From the NCBI RefSeq assembly GCF_001613365.1, contig NZ_BDCF01000032.1, forward strand, positions 1 to 64,000: 64,000 bases of DNA, read 5' to 3'. The notes under the pieces are model-generated. The model saw nothing but the letters and a program-made list of their open reading frames with translations, was not told where the DNA came from and did no database searches. Made by a program: the position numbers and the translations under genes. This DNA is from Nocardia xishanensis NBRC 101358 (lineage in GTDB: Bacteria; Actinomycetota; Actinomycetes; Mycobacteriales; Mycobacteriaceae). Of the stretch, positions 34,663 to 43,139 are shown one piece after another (position 1 is the stretch's first letter; every line of letters starts with the position of its first letter).

Positions 34663-35502
34663 TCAGAGAATGGGCCGCCCGCCGGTCACCGCCAGCCGGG
34701 CGCCGGAGATGTAGCTGCCGTCGTCGGAGGCCAGAAGCACGTAGGCCGCGGCGAGTTCGGCCGGTTGGCCCGCCCGCCCGAGCGGTGTGTCGTCACCGAA
34801 CTTCGTCACCTTCTCCACCGGCATGGTCGAGGGGATCAGCGGCGTCCAGATCGGCCCCGGCGCGACGCTGTTGACCCGAATCCCGCGCTCTCCCAGCAGC
34901 TGCGCCAGGCTGGCGGAGAAATTGGCGATGGCCGCCTTGGTGGCCGCGTACGGAGCCAGTGTCGGCGACGGCATGTCGGAGTTCACCGACGAGCTGCCGA
35001 TGATCGATGCGCCGGAAGGCATATGCGGCAGTGCCGCTTTCACGAGGTAGAAGTAGGCGCCGACGTTCAGCTTGAAGGTGTGGTCGAACTCCTCGTCGGA
35101 GATCTCCTCGAGCGTCTCGTGGGTCATCTGGTAGGCCGCGTTGCTCACCAGCACGTCCACTTTGCCGAACTCCTGCACGGCGCGATCGATGACGGCCCTG
35201 CAGTGCGCGGGATCGGCGAGATCGCCCGGCATCAGCACGGCCTTGCGGCCCGCCTGAGTGACCAAGTCGGCCACCTCCTTGGCGTCCTCGTCCTCGTCGA
35301 GATACGAGATCAGCACGTCGGCGCCCTCTCTGGCGAACGCGATCGCCACGGCGCGCCCGATGCCGCTGTCGGCGCCGGTGATCACCGCCGCCTTACCGGT
35401 GAGCTTGCCCGATCCGCGGTAGCTGTTCTCGCCGCAGTCCGGCGCGGGCGTCATCCTGGACTGGACGCCGGGGACCTCCTGCTGCTGCTCCGGAAAACCC
35501 AT
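34663..35502 (-). CDS. general-stress SDR oxidoreductase (YdaD/YghA-like)
   Basis: A 279-residue short-chain dehydrogenase with the N-terminal extension typical of general stress SDRs (QQQEVPGVQSRMTPAPDCGENSYRGSGKL), then TGADSGIG, NAAY, GSSSVN plus YAATK and GARLAVTGG at the end. Bacillus YdaD and YhdF/YhxC, SigB-dependent proteins, have this form. It is the last gene of a five-gene operon, 3 bp after the pyruvate-oxidase-like gene (AGGAGGAG before the ATG). Substrate unknown. Confidence 0.9.
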   Translation of the reverse strand: MGFPEQQQEVPGVQSRMTPAPDCGENSYRGSGKLTGKAAVITGADSGIGRAVAIAFAREGADVLISYLDEDEDAKEVADLVTQAGRKAVLMPGDLADPAHCRAVIDRAVQEFGKVDVLVSNAAYQMTHETLEEISDEEFDHTFKLNVGAYFYLVKAALPHMPSGASIIGSSSVNSDMPSPTLAPYAATKAAIANFSASLAQLLGERGIRVNSVAPGPIWTPLIPSTMPVEKVTKFGDDTPLGRAGQPAELAAAYVLLASDDGSYISGARLAVTGGRPIL

Positions 35503-35505
35503 CGC

Positions 35506-37293
35506 TCAACTCCTCCTCATGAATTCCTGCGCTTTGGCTTTCACGCCCTGTGCGATGAAGTGCCTGGCCTCGGGATCGCCGCGGAGCACGGCTTCCGCGG
35601 TGTCCTTCAACTGGTCCCAGGTGGCGTGCGGCGGGATGGGCGGCATCTCGGGATCGCATTTCACGTCGAGCAGCACCGGTTCGTCGGCTCGCAAGGCGCG
35701 GTCCCACGCGGGCCCGAGTTCGTCGGCGGAGTCGACGGTGATCGCGGCGAGCCCCATCACCCGCGCGACTTCCGCGTAGGACACATCCGGAAGCGATTGG
35801 GATTCCTCGAATTTCGGTGCGCCGCCCATCGCGCGCAGCTCCCAGGTGACCTGATTGAGATCGTTGTTGTGAAAGACGCAAACCACCAGCCGAGGATCCG
35901 GCCAACGGTTCCGGTAGCGAGCGATGGTGAGCAGTTCGGCGAGCCCGTTCATCTGCATGGCGCCGTCGCCGACCAGCGCGATCGCAGGCCTGTCGGGATG
36001 GGCGAACTTCGCCCCGATGGCGTACGGAACCCCGGGCCCCATCGTCGCCAGTGTGCCGGAGAGCGAACCGCGCATCTCGCCGCGGAAGCGCAGGCACCGG
36101 GCGTACCAGTTCGTCGACGAGCCCGAATCCGCGGTGACGATGGCGTTGTCGGGTATGCGCTCGGACAGTTCCCAGACCACCCGCATCGGGTTCAGCGGCC
36201 GCGCGTCCAGCATGGACTGCCGTTCCAGCGTCTCCCACCAGCGGGCCACGTTCTTCTCCACCGTCTCTCGCCACGACCGGTCGGTCTTGCGCTGGACCAA
36301 CGGAATCATTTCGGCCAGAGTCGATTTGGCGTCGCCGACCAGGTTCACCTCGGTCGGGTACCGCATCCCGATCATGGTGCCGTCGATATCGATCTGCACC
36401 GCACGTGCCCGGTCGAACTCCGGCAGGAACTGCGAATACGGGAAGTTGGAGCCGACGATGAGCAGGGTGTCGCAGTCGCGCATCAGCTCGTAGCTCGGCT
36501 TGCTGCCGAGCAGGCCGATCGGCCCGGTGACGAAGGGAAGATCGTCCGGAAGCACATCCTTGCCGAGCAATGCCTTCGCAATGCCCGCTCCGGTGCGGTC
36601 GGCGATCTCGAGCACTTCCATGGCGGCCGAGCGAGCGCCCTGACCGATCAGGATCGCGACCCGCGAACCGGCGTCGAGTATCTCTGCCGCCCTCCGGATC
36701 TCGTCCCGCGCGGGGATCACCTGCGCGGGCGGCGCCGCGCCCGGCGGGCTGGACGGCACCTGTTTGAACGCGTGCTCGGGCGGCTCGTACTCCTCCTCCT
36801 GTAGGTCGGAGGGAATGATCACGACCGTCGGCGCGCGGCGCGCGATGGCGACACGGAACGCGCGATCCAGTGCGTTGGGCAACTGGCTGGCGACGTTCAC
36901 CTCGACCACATAGTCGGCGACGTCTTGGAAGAGGGTCTGCAGGTTCACTTCCTGCTGGTAGCTGCCGCCCATCGCACTGCGCGCGGTCTGCCCGACGATC
37001 GCCACCACGGGCACGTGATCGAGTTTCGCGTCGTAGAGGCCGTTAAGCAGGTGGATCGCGCCCGGCCCCGAAGTGGCGGTGCAGACACCGGCGTTGCCGC
37101 TGAACTTGGCGTAGCCGGTGGCCTCGAACGCCGACATCTCCTCGTGCCTGGCCTGAATGAAGGCAGGGTCGTCGTCGGCCCGCCCGAAGGCGGCGACCAG
37201 GCCGTTGATGCCGTCACCGGGATAGCCGAAGACCTGCTCGACACCCCATTCGCGCAGTCGCCGCACGACGTAGTCGCCGACCTGTTGGGCCAT
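35506..37293 (-). CDS. TPP-dependent pyruvate-oxidase-like enzyme (YdaP-like)
   Basis: A 595-residue thiamine-diphosphate enzyme of the pyruvate oxidase/acetolactate synthase superfamily. GYPGDGINGL and the cofactor-activating Glu (QARHEEMSAFEA) are in the N-terminal domain; the C-terminal TPP motif runs from VGDGAMQ to HNND. It resembles Bacillus YdaP, a SigB-controlled pyruvate oxidase that accompanies the SDR YdaD; here too an SDR gene follows directly. It could decarboxylate pyruvate to acetate with a quinone or O2. Operon position and the nearby stress sigma support a stress role (inference). Confidence 0.9.
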   Translation of the reverse strand: MAQQVGDYVVRRLREWGVEQVFGYPGDGINGLVAAFGRADDDPAFIQARHEEMSAFEATGYAKFSGNAGVCTATSGPGAIHLLNGLYDAKLDHVPVVAIVGQTARSAMGGSYQQEVNLQTLFQDVADYVVEVNVASQLPNALDRAFRVAIARRAPTVVIIPSDLQEEEYEPPEHAFKQVPSSPPGAAPPAQVIPARDEIRRAAEILDAGSRVAILIGQGARSAAMEVLEIADRTGAGIAKALLGKDVLPDDLPFVTGPIGLLGSKPSYELMRDCDTLLIVGSNFPYSQFLPEFDRARAVQIDIDGTMIGMRYPTEVNLVGDAKSTLAEMIPLVQRKTDRSWRETVEKNVARWWETLERQSMLDARPLNPMRVVWELSERIPDNAIVTADSGSSTNWYARCLRFRGEMRGSLSGTLATMGPGVPYAIGAKFAHPDRPAIALVGDGAMQMNGLAELLTIARYRNRWPDPRLVVCVFHNNDLNQVTWELRAMGGAPKFEESQSLPDVSYAEVARVMGLAAITVDSADELGPAWDRALRADEPVLLDVKCDPEMPPIPPHATWDQLKDTAEAVLRGDPEARHFIAQGVKAKAQEFMRRS

Positions 37294-37338
37294 GGTTCCT
37301 CCTGTCCGTGCGTCACTGTCGATGGGCTGCCCGCCCTC

Positions 37339-37548
37339 CTACGCGGTGGCGCGGCGATGTTTGCGGTGGCTGGTATCGCACAGGGGGTAGTTCTTGGACC
37401 GGCGGCACAGGCAGATCGCGACTTGGAAGCGGTCGCAGCGAATGGTCTTGCCATCGGCGGTCACCAGTTCGACTGGCCCCTCGACGAGAGCGGGACCGTC
37501 GGCGGTGAAAGTGACTCGCCTCGGCTCACTTTCGGATGCGGTCGGCAC
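37339..37548 (-). CDS. CDGSH-type iron-sulfur protein
   Basis: A 69-residue small [2Fe-2S] protein. The ligand motif reads CLCRRSKNYPLCDTSH, i.e. C-x-C-x9-C-x3-H of the CDGSH (mitoNEET-like) fold with the usual Gly replaced by Thr. GTG at 37548 overlaps the methyltransferase gene by 23 bp, so it is translationally coupled. The His-ligated cluster is redox- and pH-labile and may serve as a sensor or transfer site. It belongs to the HDO-methyltransferase-CDGSH trio. Confidence 0.9.
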   Translation of the reverse strand: MPTASESEPRRVTFTADGPALVEGPVELVTADGKTIRCDRFQVAICLCRRSKNYPLCDTSHRKHRRATA

Positions 37549-38176
37549 GGATCACCACCAGATCTTCGCTGTCCTGGCCGGGTTCGATGAGCCCGTTCGA
37601 GGCGAGCCAGTCGGCGCGCCCACGCAACACGGGTCCGAACGGCACGGTGTGGCGGGCCACGATCGCGGCTTTCAAGCCGGCGTCCCGCAATTGGTTCAGC
37701 GTGCTGTCCGGATCGGACAGCATCGAGTGCACGAGCAGCGCCGCACCGCGCGGATTCAGTAGACCCGGCATCATCCGGCACAGCCGGTCGAGGGCGCCGC
37801 GACCGCGCGCGCCCGCATCCCAGGCTCGCGCGGCGCCACGGTGCTCCCGCTCCGGCGCGGGGACGTAGGGCGGATTCGCCAGGACCAGATCGAACCGGCG
37901 TCCACTCAGCACCGACGCGAAGTCGCCCCGGATCACCTCGGCCCCTATCCCCCGCACTCGGCAGTTCAACCACGCGGACACCGCGGCGGCGCGCGAGATG
38001 TCCACGGCGGTGACCGCAGCGGCTCCGCCCCGCACGGCGGCGATCGCCAGCGCCCCGGTACCCGTACACACGTCGAGCACGTGTCCGCCGCGCGGGATGC
38101 TCGCTTCGTCGAGCGCCTTGGCAAGCAGCCAGGTGTCCGATTGCGGGCGATACACCCAGGGCGGTCGAATCAACAT
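37526..38176 (-). CDS. HemK/PrmC-like SAM methyltransferase
   Basis: A 216-residue Rossmann-fold methyltransferase. The SAM site is VLDVCTGTGALAIAA near residue 38 and the catalytic NPPYVPAP motif marks the HemK/PrmC/MTQ2 class that methylates Gln or Asn side chains of proteins. It is shorter than PrmC and lacks its N-terminal helical domain. Start ATG at 38176 or GTG one codon earlier. It lies 31 bp after the HDO-like gene and overlaps the CDGSH gene, so a shared function, perhaps modification of one of them, is likely (inference). Confidence 0.87.
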   Translation of the reverse strand: MLIRPPWVYRPQSDTWLLAKALDEASIPRGGHVLDVCTGTGALAIAAVRGGAAAVTAVDISRAAAVSAWLNCRVRGIGAEVIRGDFASVLSGRRFDLVLANPPYVPAPEREHRGAARAWDAGARGRGALDRLCRMMPGLLNPRGAALLVHSMLSDPDSTLNQLRDAGLKAAIVARHTVPFGPVLRGRADWLASNGLIEPGQDSEDLVVIRADRIRK

Positions 38177-38207
38177 CACGTACAGCGGATAGCCGGATCG
38201 CGCCGAC

Positions 38208-39224
38208 CTAATCGTCCGGCGTCGCCGAAAGCGGCTCGCCATCGCGCAGCGAACCGCGCCCCGCCTCCCAGCAGCCGAGCACATGATCGGCGAACCGATC
38301 CTCCAGCAGGTTGGTCGCCTGGATGCCGAACACGACCGATTCGGTCAACCCGGGCTCCTGTTCGAGCAGATCGCCGATCACGTCGCGGCGCATGACCTGT
38401 TCGTGCACCGCGTCGGCTTCCACGTGCTCGCGGTAGAACAGGGTGCAGGCTGGGTCGGCGTCGAGACGACGCAGCGCCTGCACCATCCGCTGCGCACCCG
38501 GCGGCGAGCTGATCTCCACGGTCGCGAAATGCCCGACCAGCGCCCCGCGCAGTGACCGGTGCAGACCGAACAGCGAGATCGTGTCCATCAGCGCGAACAT
38601 CGGCGCGGGGATGACGTTCAGGTAGTGCAGGTAGTCCGGATTCAGTCCCGCCGCCGCCATCAGTTCCGCGTACAGCCGGGCGTGCACCCGTTCGCCGCGC
38701 CCGCCGCCGAACTCGTCGAATTCCACCGCGACCAGCGACGCCTTCGCCTGACCGCGCAGGCGGGGAATCGCCCAGGCGTACGGGTCGGCCTCCTTGTGGT
38801 GGTAGAGCGAGCGATGCACCAGGTACTCCCGCATCTGCCACCACTCGCCGCGATCGAGCAGGAACTGGCTGGGCCCGCTCGCTTCCAGGGGCGTGACGAG
38901 CAACTGTTCGAGTTCCGCTTCGAGATCCGTCCCGCCGGGGACCGCGTCGCGCAGCGCGTTCAGGAGGCGTTGTTCCATCGCGGCGCGCAGCGTCAACAGA
39001 CCCGCATCCCACTCCCAGCCCGAATCGACGTCGGCGAACCCGTAGTAGTGCAGCTCGTAGCAGGTGTGCAGGGCGAGCAGCAGATCCTCGCCGAACGGAT
39101 CCACCGGCCCCGGCCGCGGTACGGCCCGCCCCGGCGTACCGCGCAGCAGGTCGACCACCGCCGCGGACAGGTCACCGCGCGGGTCGGGCAGAGGGTGGGC
39201 TTCGGGGGCCGCTATCGCTGTCAT
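38208..39224 (-). CDS. iron-containing redox enzyme, haem-oxygenase-like diiron (HDO) type
   Basis: A 338-residue all-helical protein of the iron-containing redox enzyme family, which shares the haem-oxygenase-like diiron oxidase fold. Potential metal ligands cluster in EYLVHRSLYHHKEADP, in VEFDEFGGGRGERVHARLY and in FYREHVEADAVHEQVMRRD. HDO enzymes use O2 for C-C or N-O chemistry on amino- or fatty-acid-like substrates; the substrate here is unknown. It heads the operon HDO-methyltransferase-CDGSH-TPP enzyme-SDR and has a GGGTAT element 9 bases before its ATG. Confidence 0.82.
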   Translation of the reverse strand: MTAIAAPEAHPLPDPRGDLSAAVVDLLRGTPGRAVPRPGPVDPFGEDLLLALHTCYELHYYGFADVDSGWEWDAGLLTLRAAMEQRLLNALRDAVPGGTDLEAELEQLLVTPLEASGPSQFLLDRGEWWQMREYLVHRSLYHHKEADPYAWAIPRLRGQAKASLVAVEFDEFGGGRGERVHARLYAELMAAAGLNPDYLHYLNVIPAPMFALMDTISLFGLHRSLRGALVGHFATVEISSPPGAQRMVQALRRLDADPACTLFYREHVEADAVHEQVMRRDVIGDLLEQEPGLTESVVFGIQATNLLEDRFADHVLGCWEAGRGSLRDGEPLSATPDD

Positions 39225-39233
39225 GGTGGTCGC

Positions 39234-39258
39234 ATACCCGGCTCACGCGATGGTTATC
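39234..39258 (-). promoter_or_regulatory. SigF/SigB-like promoter of the HDO operon
   Basis: Minus-strand GATA, 15 bases, GGGTAT, then 9 bases to the ATG at 39224, the same 9-base distance as at the SDR gene near 24357. The -35 is weak. The transcript would be leaderless or nearly so. Confidence 0.45.
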
Positions 39259-39309
39259 GCCCGGCCGTGCGCGTGCACGCGCTCCGCCGCGACGACCGCG
39301 GTATTCACG

Positions 39310-40311
39310 CTACGAGACGCGGCGCAGCCGTTCGGCGGCGACTTCGGCGATGGTCGCGGCGGCTCGCACGGCCGCGCCGCGCGCCCGCCACGCGCGCCAG
39401 CGGCCGGTATCCAGCTCGCGCGCCCGCGCCAGCAGGGCGGGCCAGTCGTCGAGATCCGGCCAGCGATCCACCGTGAGCGCCATGCCCGCCGACGCGAGCG
39501 TTTTCGCGGTGGCTTCTTGTTCGCCGAAGGGCCGCGGCGCGGGCACCACGACGGCGGGTTTGGCGGCGACGGCGACATCGGCGACGGCGCCCTGTCCCGC
39601 GTGCGTCACGATCACGTCGGCCCGGCACAGCTCCGGCCACGGATCGTCCACCCAGTCACCCAATCCGATGGTGCGCCAACGGTATTCGCGATGGCGCAGG
39701 GCGCAGGCGCGCACCTTCGCCGCGGTGCGCGTCCCGCCGCACGCGCCGCCGACGACCAGCACGGTCGGCCGCCCGTCGTGCGGCGGGAACACCGGAGGGC
39801 GGCCGTCGAATCGGGTGATGCCGCCGACGTAGCTGGTCTTGTCCGCGTACGGGCGCAGCCACAGCGGATCGTAGAGATCGCGCGGCCAGCCGGCGATCAA
39901 CCGGTCGGCGACGCGGTACATCAACTGGTGGGCCGGATCGGCGCGGGCACCAGGCAGCGCCATGCATACGACGGGCACGCCGTGCAGTCGTGCCAGCAGC
40001 GCGACCTCGACGGACACGTCCACCACCACCGCGTCCGGCCGGGCGGTCGCCAGCCACGTCGCGATCGTCGCCATCCGTTCTGCGAGCCCCCGGTTGTGCC
40101 GGGGAGCCCATTGCAGAACCCCTGCGGCGGTGGGATCGCCGATCGCCGGGGAGGGGTTGTCGGAAGGCAGGTGGACGACGTCGTCGAAGGCCTCGTCGTC
40201 GGACGAGACCGACGAAGACAGTGCGGTCACCGGATGCGCCAGACAGGCGCGAATGCGGCGAGCGCGGAGCAGGTGGCCCGAGCCGTGGTGGTGGATGTAG
40301 TAGCCGATCAC
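39310..40311 (-). CDS. MurG-like glycosyltransferase (GT28 C-terminal type)
   Basis: A 333-residue GT-B glycosyltransferase: the N-terminal domain starts with IGYYIHHHGSGHLLRARRI (the HGSGH loop of UDP-sugar enzymes such as MurG) and the C-terminal donor site reads THAGQGAVADVAVAAKPAVVVPAPRPFGEQ. Start is a GTG at 40311. Its acceptor and donor are unknown; sequence is compatible with a cell-envelope or glycolipid role. A perfectly spaced SigF-type promoter lies 94 bp upstream, divergent from the one for the LLM gene, so it should be stress-induced. Confidence 0.85.
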   Translation of the reverse strand: MIGYYIHHHGSGHLLRARRIRACLAHPVTALSSSVSSDDEAFDDVVHLPSDNPSPAIGDPTAAGVLQWAPRHNRGLAERMATIATWLATARPDAVVVDVSVEVALLARLHGVPVVCMALPGARADPAHQLMYRVADRLIAGWPRDLYDPLWLRPYADKTSYVGGITRFDGRPPVFPPHDGRPTVLVVGGACGGTRTAAKVRACALRHREYRWRTIGLGDWVDDPWPELCRADVIVTHAGQGAVADVAVAAKPAVVVPAPRPFGEQEATAKTLASAGMALTVDRWPDLDDWPALLARARELDTGRWRAWRARGAAVRAAATIAEVAAERLRRVS

Positions 40312-40404
40312 GTGACCCTCCGCTCTCCGGTGGGCCCCGCGCCGGTTTCCGTTGTGGTCATCGGACCTCCCGGCGGATCTGCTGTTACCTGCGATGATGC
40401 GGAT

Positions 40405-40429
40405 CTACCCTGGCGCGAACGAGGCAAAC
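40405..40429 (-). promoter_or_regulatory. SigF-type promoter of the glycosyltransferase gene
   Basis: Minus-strand GTTT, 15 bases, GGGTAG. It forms a divergent pair with the plus-strand element at 40467, the two -35 elements being 37 bases apart. Confidence 0.68.
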
Positions 40430-40466
40430 CTAGATCACGTTCACCCCGGGTGGCCTCGGCGCTTCG

Positions 40467-40491
40467 TTTGCCGGAAGCGGGCTGGGGTAGG
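40467..40491 (+). promoter_or_regulatory. SigF-type promoter of the F420-type LLM gene
   Basis: GTTT, 15 bases (beginning GCCGGA), GGGTAG, ending 45 bp before the ATG at 40537. Confidence 0.68.
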
Positions 40492-40536
40492 CGATCGGTG
40501 GCCCACCAGCGACACCATCGAGTCGAGGAGGTAGCG

Positions 40537-41520
40537 ATGCAGATCGGATACAAGCTGGCGGCAGAGGGTTTCGGTCCCGCCGAGCTGATCCGCCAGGCCG
40601 TGCAGGCCGAGCGCGCCGGCTTCGATTTCGTCGAGATCAGCGACCACTTCCACCCCTGGCTCGACAATCAAGGGCACTCACCGTTCGCCTGGACGGTGCT
40701 CGGCGCCGTCGCGGCCCGTACCGAGCGCATCGGCATGGCCACCGGCGTGACCTGTCCGATCCTGCGTTACCACCCGGCGATCGTGGCGCAGGCCGCCGCC
40801 ACGATGGCGCTGGTGTCCGACGGACGCTTCACCCTCGGCGTCGGCTCGGGCGAACGGCTCAACGAGCACATCGTCGGCCTGGAGTTCCCCGACTCGGTGC
40901 GGGTGCGCCACGACATGCTGCGCGAAGCGCTCGACATCATCCGGTTGCTGTGGAGCGGCGGCTATCGCTCCTACTCGGGCCAGTACCTGCATCTCTCGGA
41001 CGCGCGGATCTTCGATCTGCCCGACGAGCCGCCGCGGATCGCGGTCGCGGCGGGCGGCCTGTCGTCGGCCAAGCTGGCGGCCGAATTCGGCGACGGCCTT
41101 TTCGCGACCGACGCCGACCCGGAGATCGTCCGGCACTACCACGAGAACGGCGGAACGGGGCCGCGCTACGCCGAGGTGCCGCTGGCCTGGGCCCCCGACG
41201 AGCACACCGGCGCGCAGGCCGCGCTGGAGACGACCCGCTGGGCGCTGTCCGGCTGGAAGGTCATGAGCGAACTACCCAACCCGGTCAACTTCGCCGCCGC
41301 CAGCGCCACCGTGCGCGAGGAGGACATTCGCGACCACTTCACCTGTGGTTCCGATCCGGAGCGCTACGTCCAGGCCGTCCGCACCTACACCGACGCCGGA
41401 TTCGACCATCTCGTCCTCCAGAACGCCGGACCCGATCCGGACGGCTTCCTCGAGTTCTATCGCGACGAACTCGATCAGCGGCTGCGCCGCTCGCTCACCC
41501 CGGCCGCTAGTCCGAGCTGA
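40537..41520 (+). CDS. F420-dependent LLM-class oxidoreductase (TIGR03557-like)
   Basis: A 327-residue luciferase-like TIM-barrel oxidoreductase. ISDHFHPWLDNQGHSPFAWTVLGA, TGVTCPILRYHPAIVAQAAATM and LGVGSGERLNEHI are the signatures of the F420-dependent glucose-6-phosphate-dehydrogenase-related group. It probably reduces or oxidises a small substrate with coenzyme F420. AGGAGG precedes the ATG at 40537. A SigF-type promoter directs it. Its 3' end overlaps the end of the convergent DUF2637 gene by 14 bp. Confidence 0.9.
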   Translation: MQIGYKLAAEGFGPAELIRQAVQAERAGFDFVEISDHFHPWLDNQGHSPFAWTVLGAVAARTERIGMATGVTCPILRYHPAIVAQAAATMALVSDGRFTLGVGSGERLNEHIVGLEFPDSVRVRHDMLREALDIIRLLWSGGYRSYSGQYLHLSDARIFDLPDEPPRIAVAAGGLSSAKLAAEFGDGLFATDADPEIVRHYHENGGTGPRYAEVPLAWAPDEHTGAQAALETTRWALSGWKVMSELPNPVNFAAASATVREEDIRDHFTCGSDPERYVQAVRTYTDAGFDHLVLQNAGPDPDGFLEFYRDELDQRLRRSLTPAASPS

Positions 41521-42916
41521 GCGCCGAGCGCCTCGCGGTGGCACGCGCTCGCCTGCGCGCCTCCTGCATCTCGGCGAGTTCCTGCTCGAGGGCCTCGGCG
41601 ATGCGGAACTGCCCGGTGTCGTAGATGCCCGACGAGCGAACCACCTCATGCAAGGCGCCGTCCGGATCCGGCGGCGCCGCGTTGCGTTCCTTGGAGTTCG
41701 TCGCCTTGTCTTTGTTCTCCTTGGCCGGGCGGGCCGCCGCCGGCTTGTCGATCTCGATCGGCTTGGTCGGCGGTGGCGGGGTCTGCCGGACGACCACCTT
41801 GGCGGCCACCGGCTCCGGCGTCCGCGCGGGAGCGGGCTCGGCCGCCGGCTTGTCCACCTTGGCTGCCGTGGCGGCCTTTTCGACCTTCTTCGGCTCGGGC
41901 CTCTTCGGGGTGACGCTCGGGCCTGCCCCGTTGGCGGATACCTTGCCGTTGCTCGCGGCCCGCGCGGCCTCGGCGAAGCCGTCCTCCAGATCGGGAACGA
42001 TCTGCTCGGTGGCCGCCTCCGGCTGCTCGTACTGCTCCTCGACGCTCTCGCGCTCGGCGACGCGTACCGCGGGAGCAGGCGCTGCCGCCGCGGCCGCGGC
42101 CCGCAGATTGACAACCGCCGGCAAACTGCGCCGAATCTGCTCGGCCGGGTCGGGCAGCTCGCGGACCTGTTCGGTGGCCCGGTGGATGGCGAGGCCGTAC
42201 CGGGCGCTGGCGGCATCGTGAATCAGCAGGGCGACACCGATCATCACCGGAGCGATCGCGTGCACGGCCACCTCGTACCACTGGCCGCCACGCAGGTACG
42301 GGTAGGTGTTGAGGCCGACGGTCAGTGTCAGCAGCGCCATTTCGGCGGCGGCGACCTGGCGGCGGTTGTCGATGACGCCCCATTCCGCCACCTTGTTGGT
42401 GCCGATCATGATGATGATCAGACAGACGCTGATCATCCCTTCCAGCAGATAGCTGAACCAGTAGAGCGGATCGTTCGCTCCCCCCGGCGCGATGTTGTGC
42501 TGCACGTTCACCGCGGACCACAGCATGCCCGCACCGACCACACCGGCCAGCGCGCGCAGCGACCAGGCGCGGTGCCGGTAGAGCGAGGCGAGTTTCGCGT
42601 GCGGGCTGGATTCACGCCGCTGCGCGGCGATCGCCTTGCGGGCGAGCAACAAATCTCGCATATCGGCCTTCGCGATTTCCTCCGCCGTGTGCCTGGCGCG
42701 GTCGGAGGCGACCGCGGCGGCCTGGACCTCTTTCCACCGCTGTCCACGGTCCTGTTCGCGAATTCGCTCGGCGAGTTCGCGTTCGGCGTGTAGTTCGTCT
42801 TCGGACAACGCCTCGGTCAGGGCCGGGTCGAACTGGTAGGCAAGCCGTCCGCGGGCCTTTTCGACCCGTCGCGCCAGCTGCGTGACCTCGTCCTCGTTGG
42901 GGTGCTCTATGGTCAA
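41507..42916 (-). CDS. DUF2637 membrane protein
   Basis: A 469-residue protein: N-terminal charged, coiled-coil-like region (residues 1-120), about four transmembrane helices in the middle (ALAGVVGAGMLWSAV; WFSYLLEGMISVCLIIIMIG; AEMALLTLTVGLNTYP; VAVHAIAPVMIGVALLIHD), then a long Lys/Pro/Ala-rich disordered tail ending in a basic helix. DUF2637 proteins include plasmid spread and septal proteins in actinomycetes and chromosomal ones of unknown role. A TTG at 42916 preceded by GGAGG is chosen; an upstream in-frame ATG at 42982 would add 22 residues. Confidence 0.82.
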   Translation of the reverse strand: MTIEHPNEDEVTQLARRVEKARGRLAYQFDPALTEALSEDELHAERELAERIREQDRGQRWKEVQAAAVASDRARHTAEEIAKADMRDLLLARKAIAAQRRESSPHAKLASLYRHRAWSLRALAGVVGAGMLWSAVNVQHNIAPGGANDPLYWFSYLLEGMISVCLIIIMIGTNKVAEWGVIDNRRQVAAAEMALLTLTVGLNTYPYLRGGQWYEVAVHAIAPVMIGVALLIHDAASARYGLAIHRATEQVRELPDPAEQIRRSLPAVVNLRAAAAAAAPAPAVRVAERESVEEQYEQPEAATEQIVPDLEDGFAEAARAASNGKVSANGAGPSVTPKRPEPKKVEKAATAAKVDKPAAEPAPARTPEPVAAKVVVRQTPPPPTKPIEIDKPAAARPAKENKDKATNSKERNAAPPDPDGALHEVVRSSGIYDTGQFRIAEALEQELAEMQEARRRARATARRSALSSD

Positions 42917-43139
42917 ATCGACCTCCGACCGTGGAGATCCGATGGCAGGCAAGTGATCACGAGTGTGAACAACACCCCACATTCATAGTCGATGCGTCGT
43001 TGACGGCAAAACCATGGATTTGCCGCATCGCGAATCCCGGCGGCGCGTCGGGGTGGACGCGCCCGGGATAAGGATGTCCCATCGAATCATGAACCGGCGC
43101 AGACCGCGAGCGCGACGACGATCGCCGCGGTCGCCGGGA

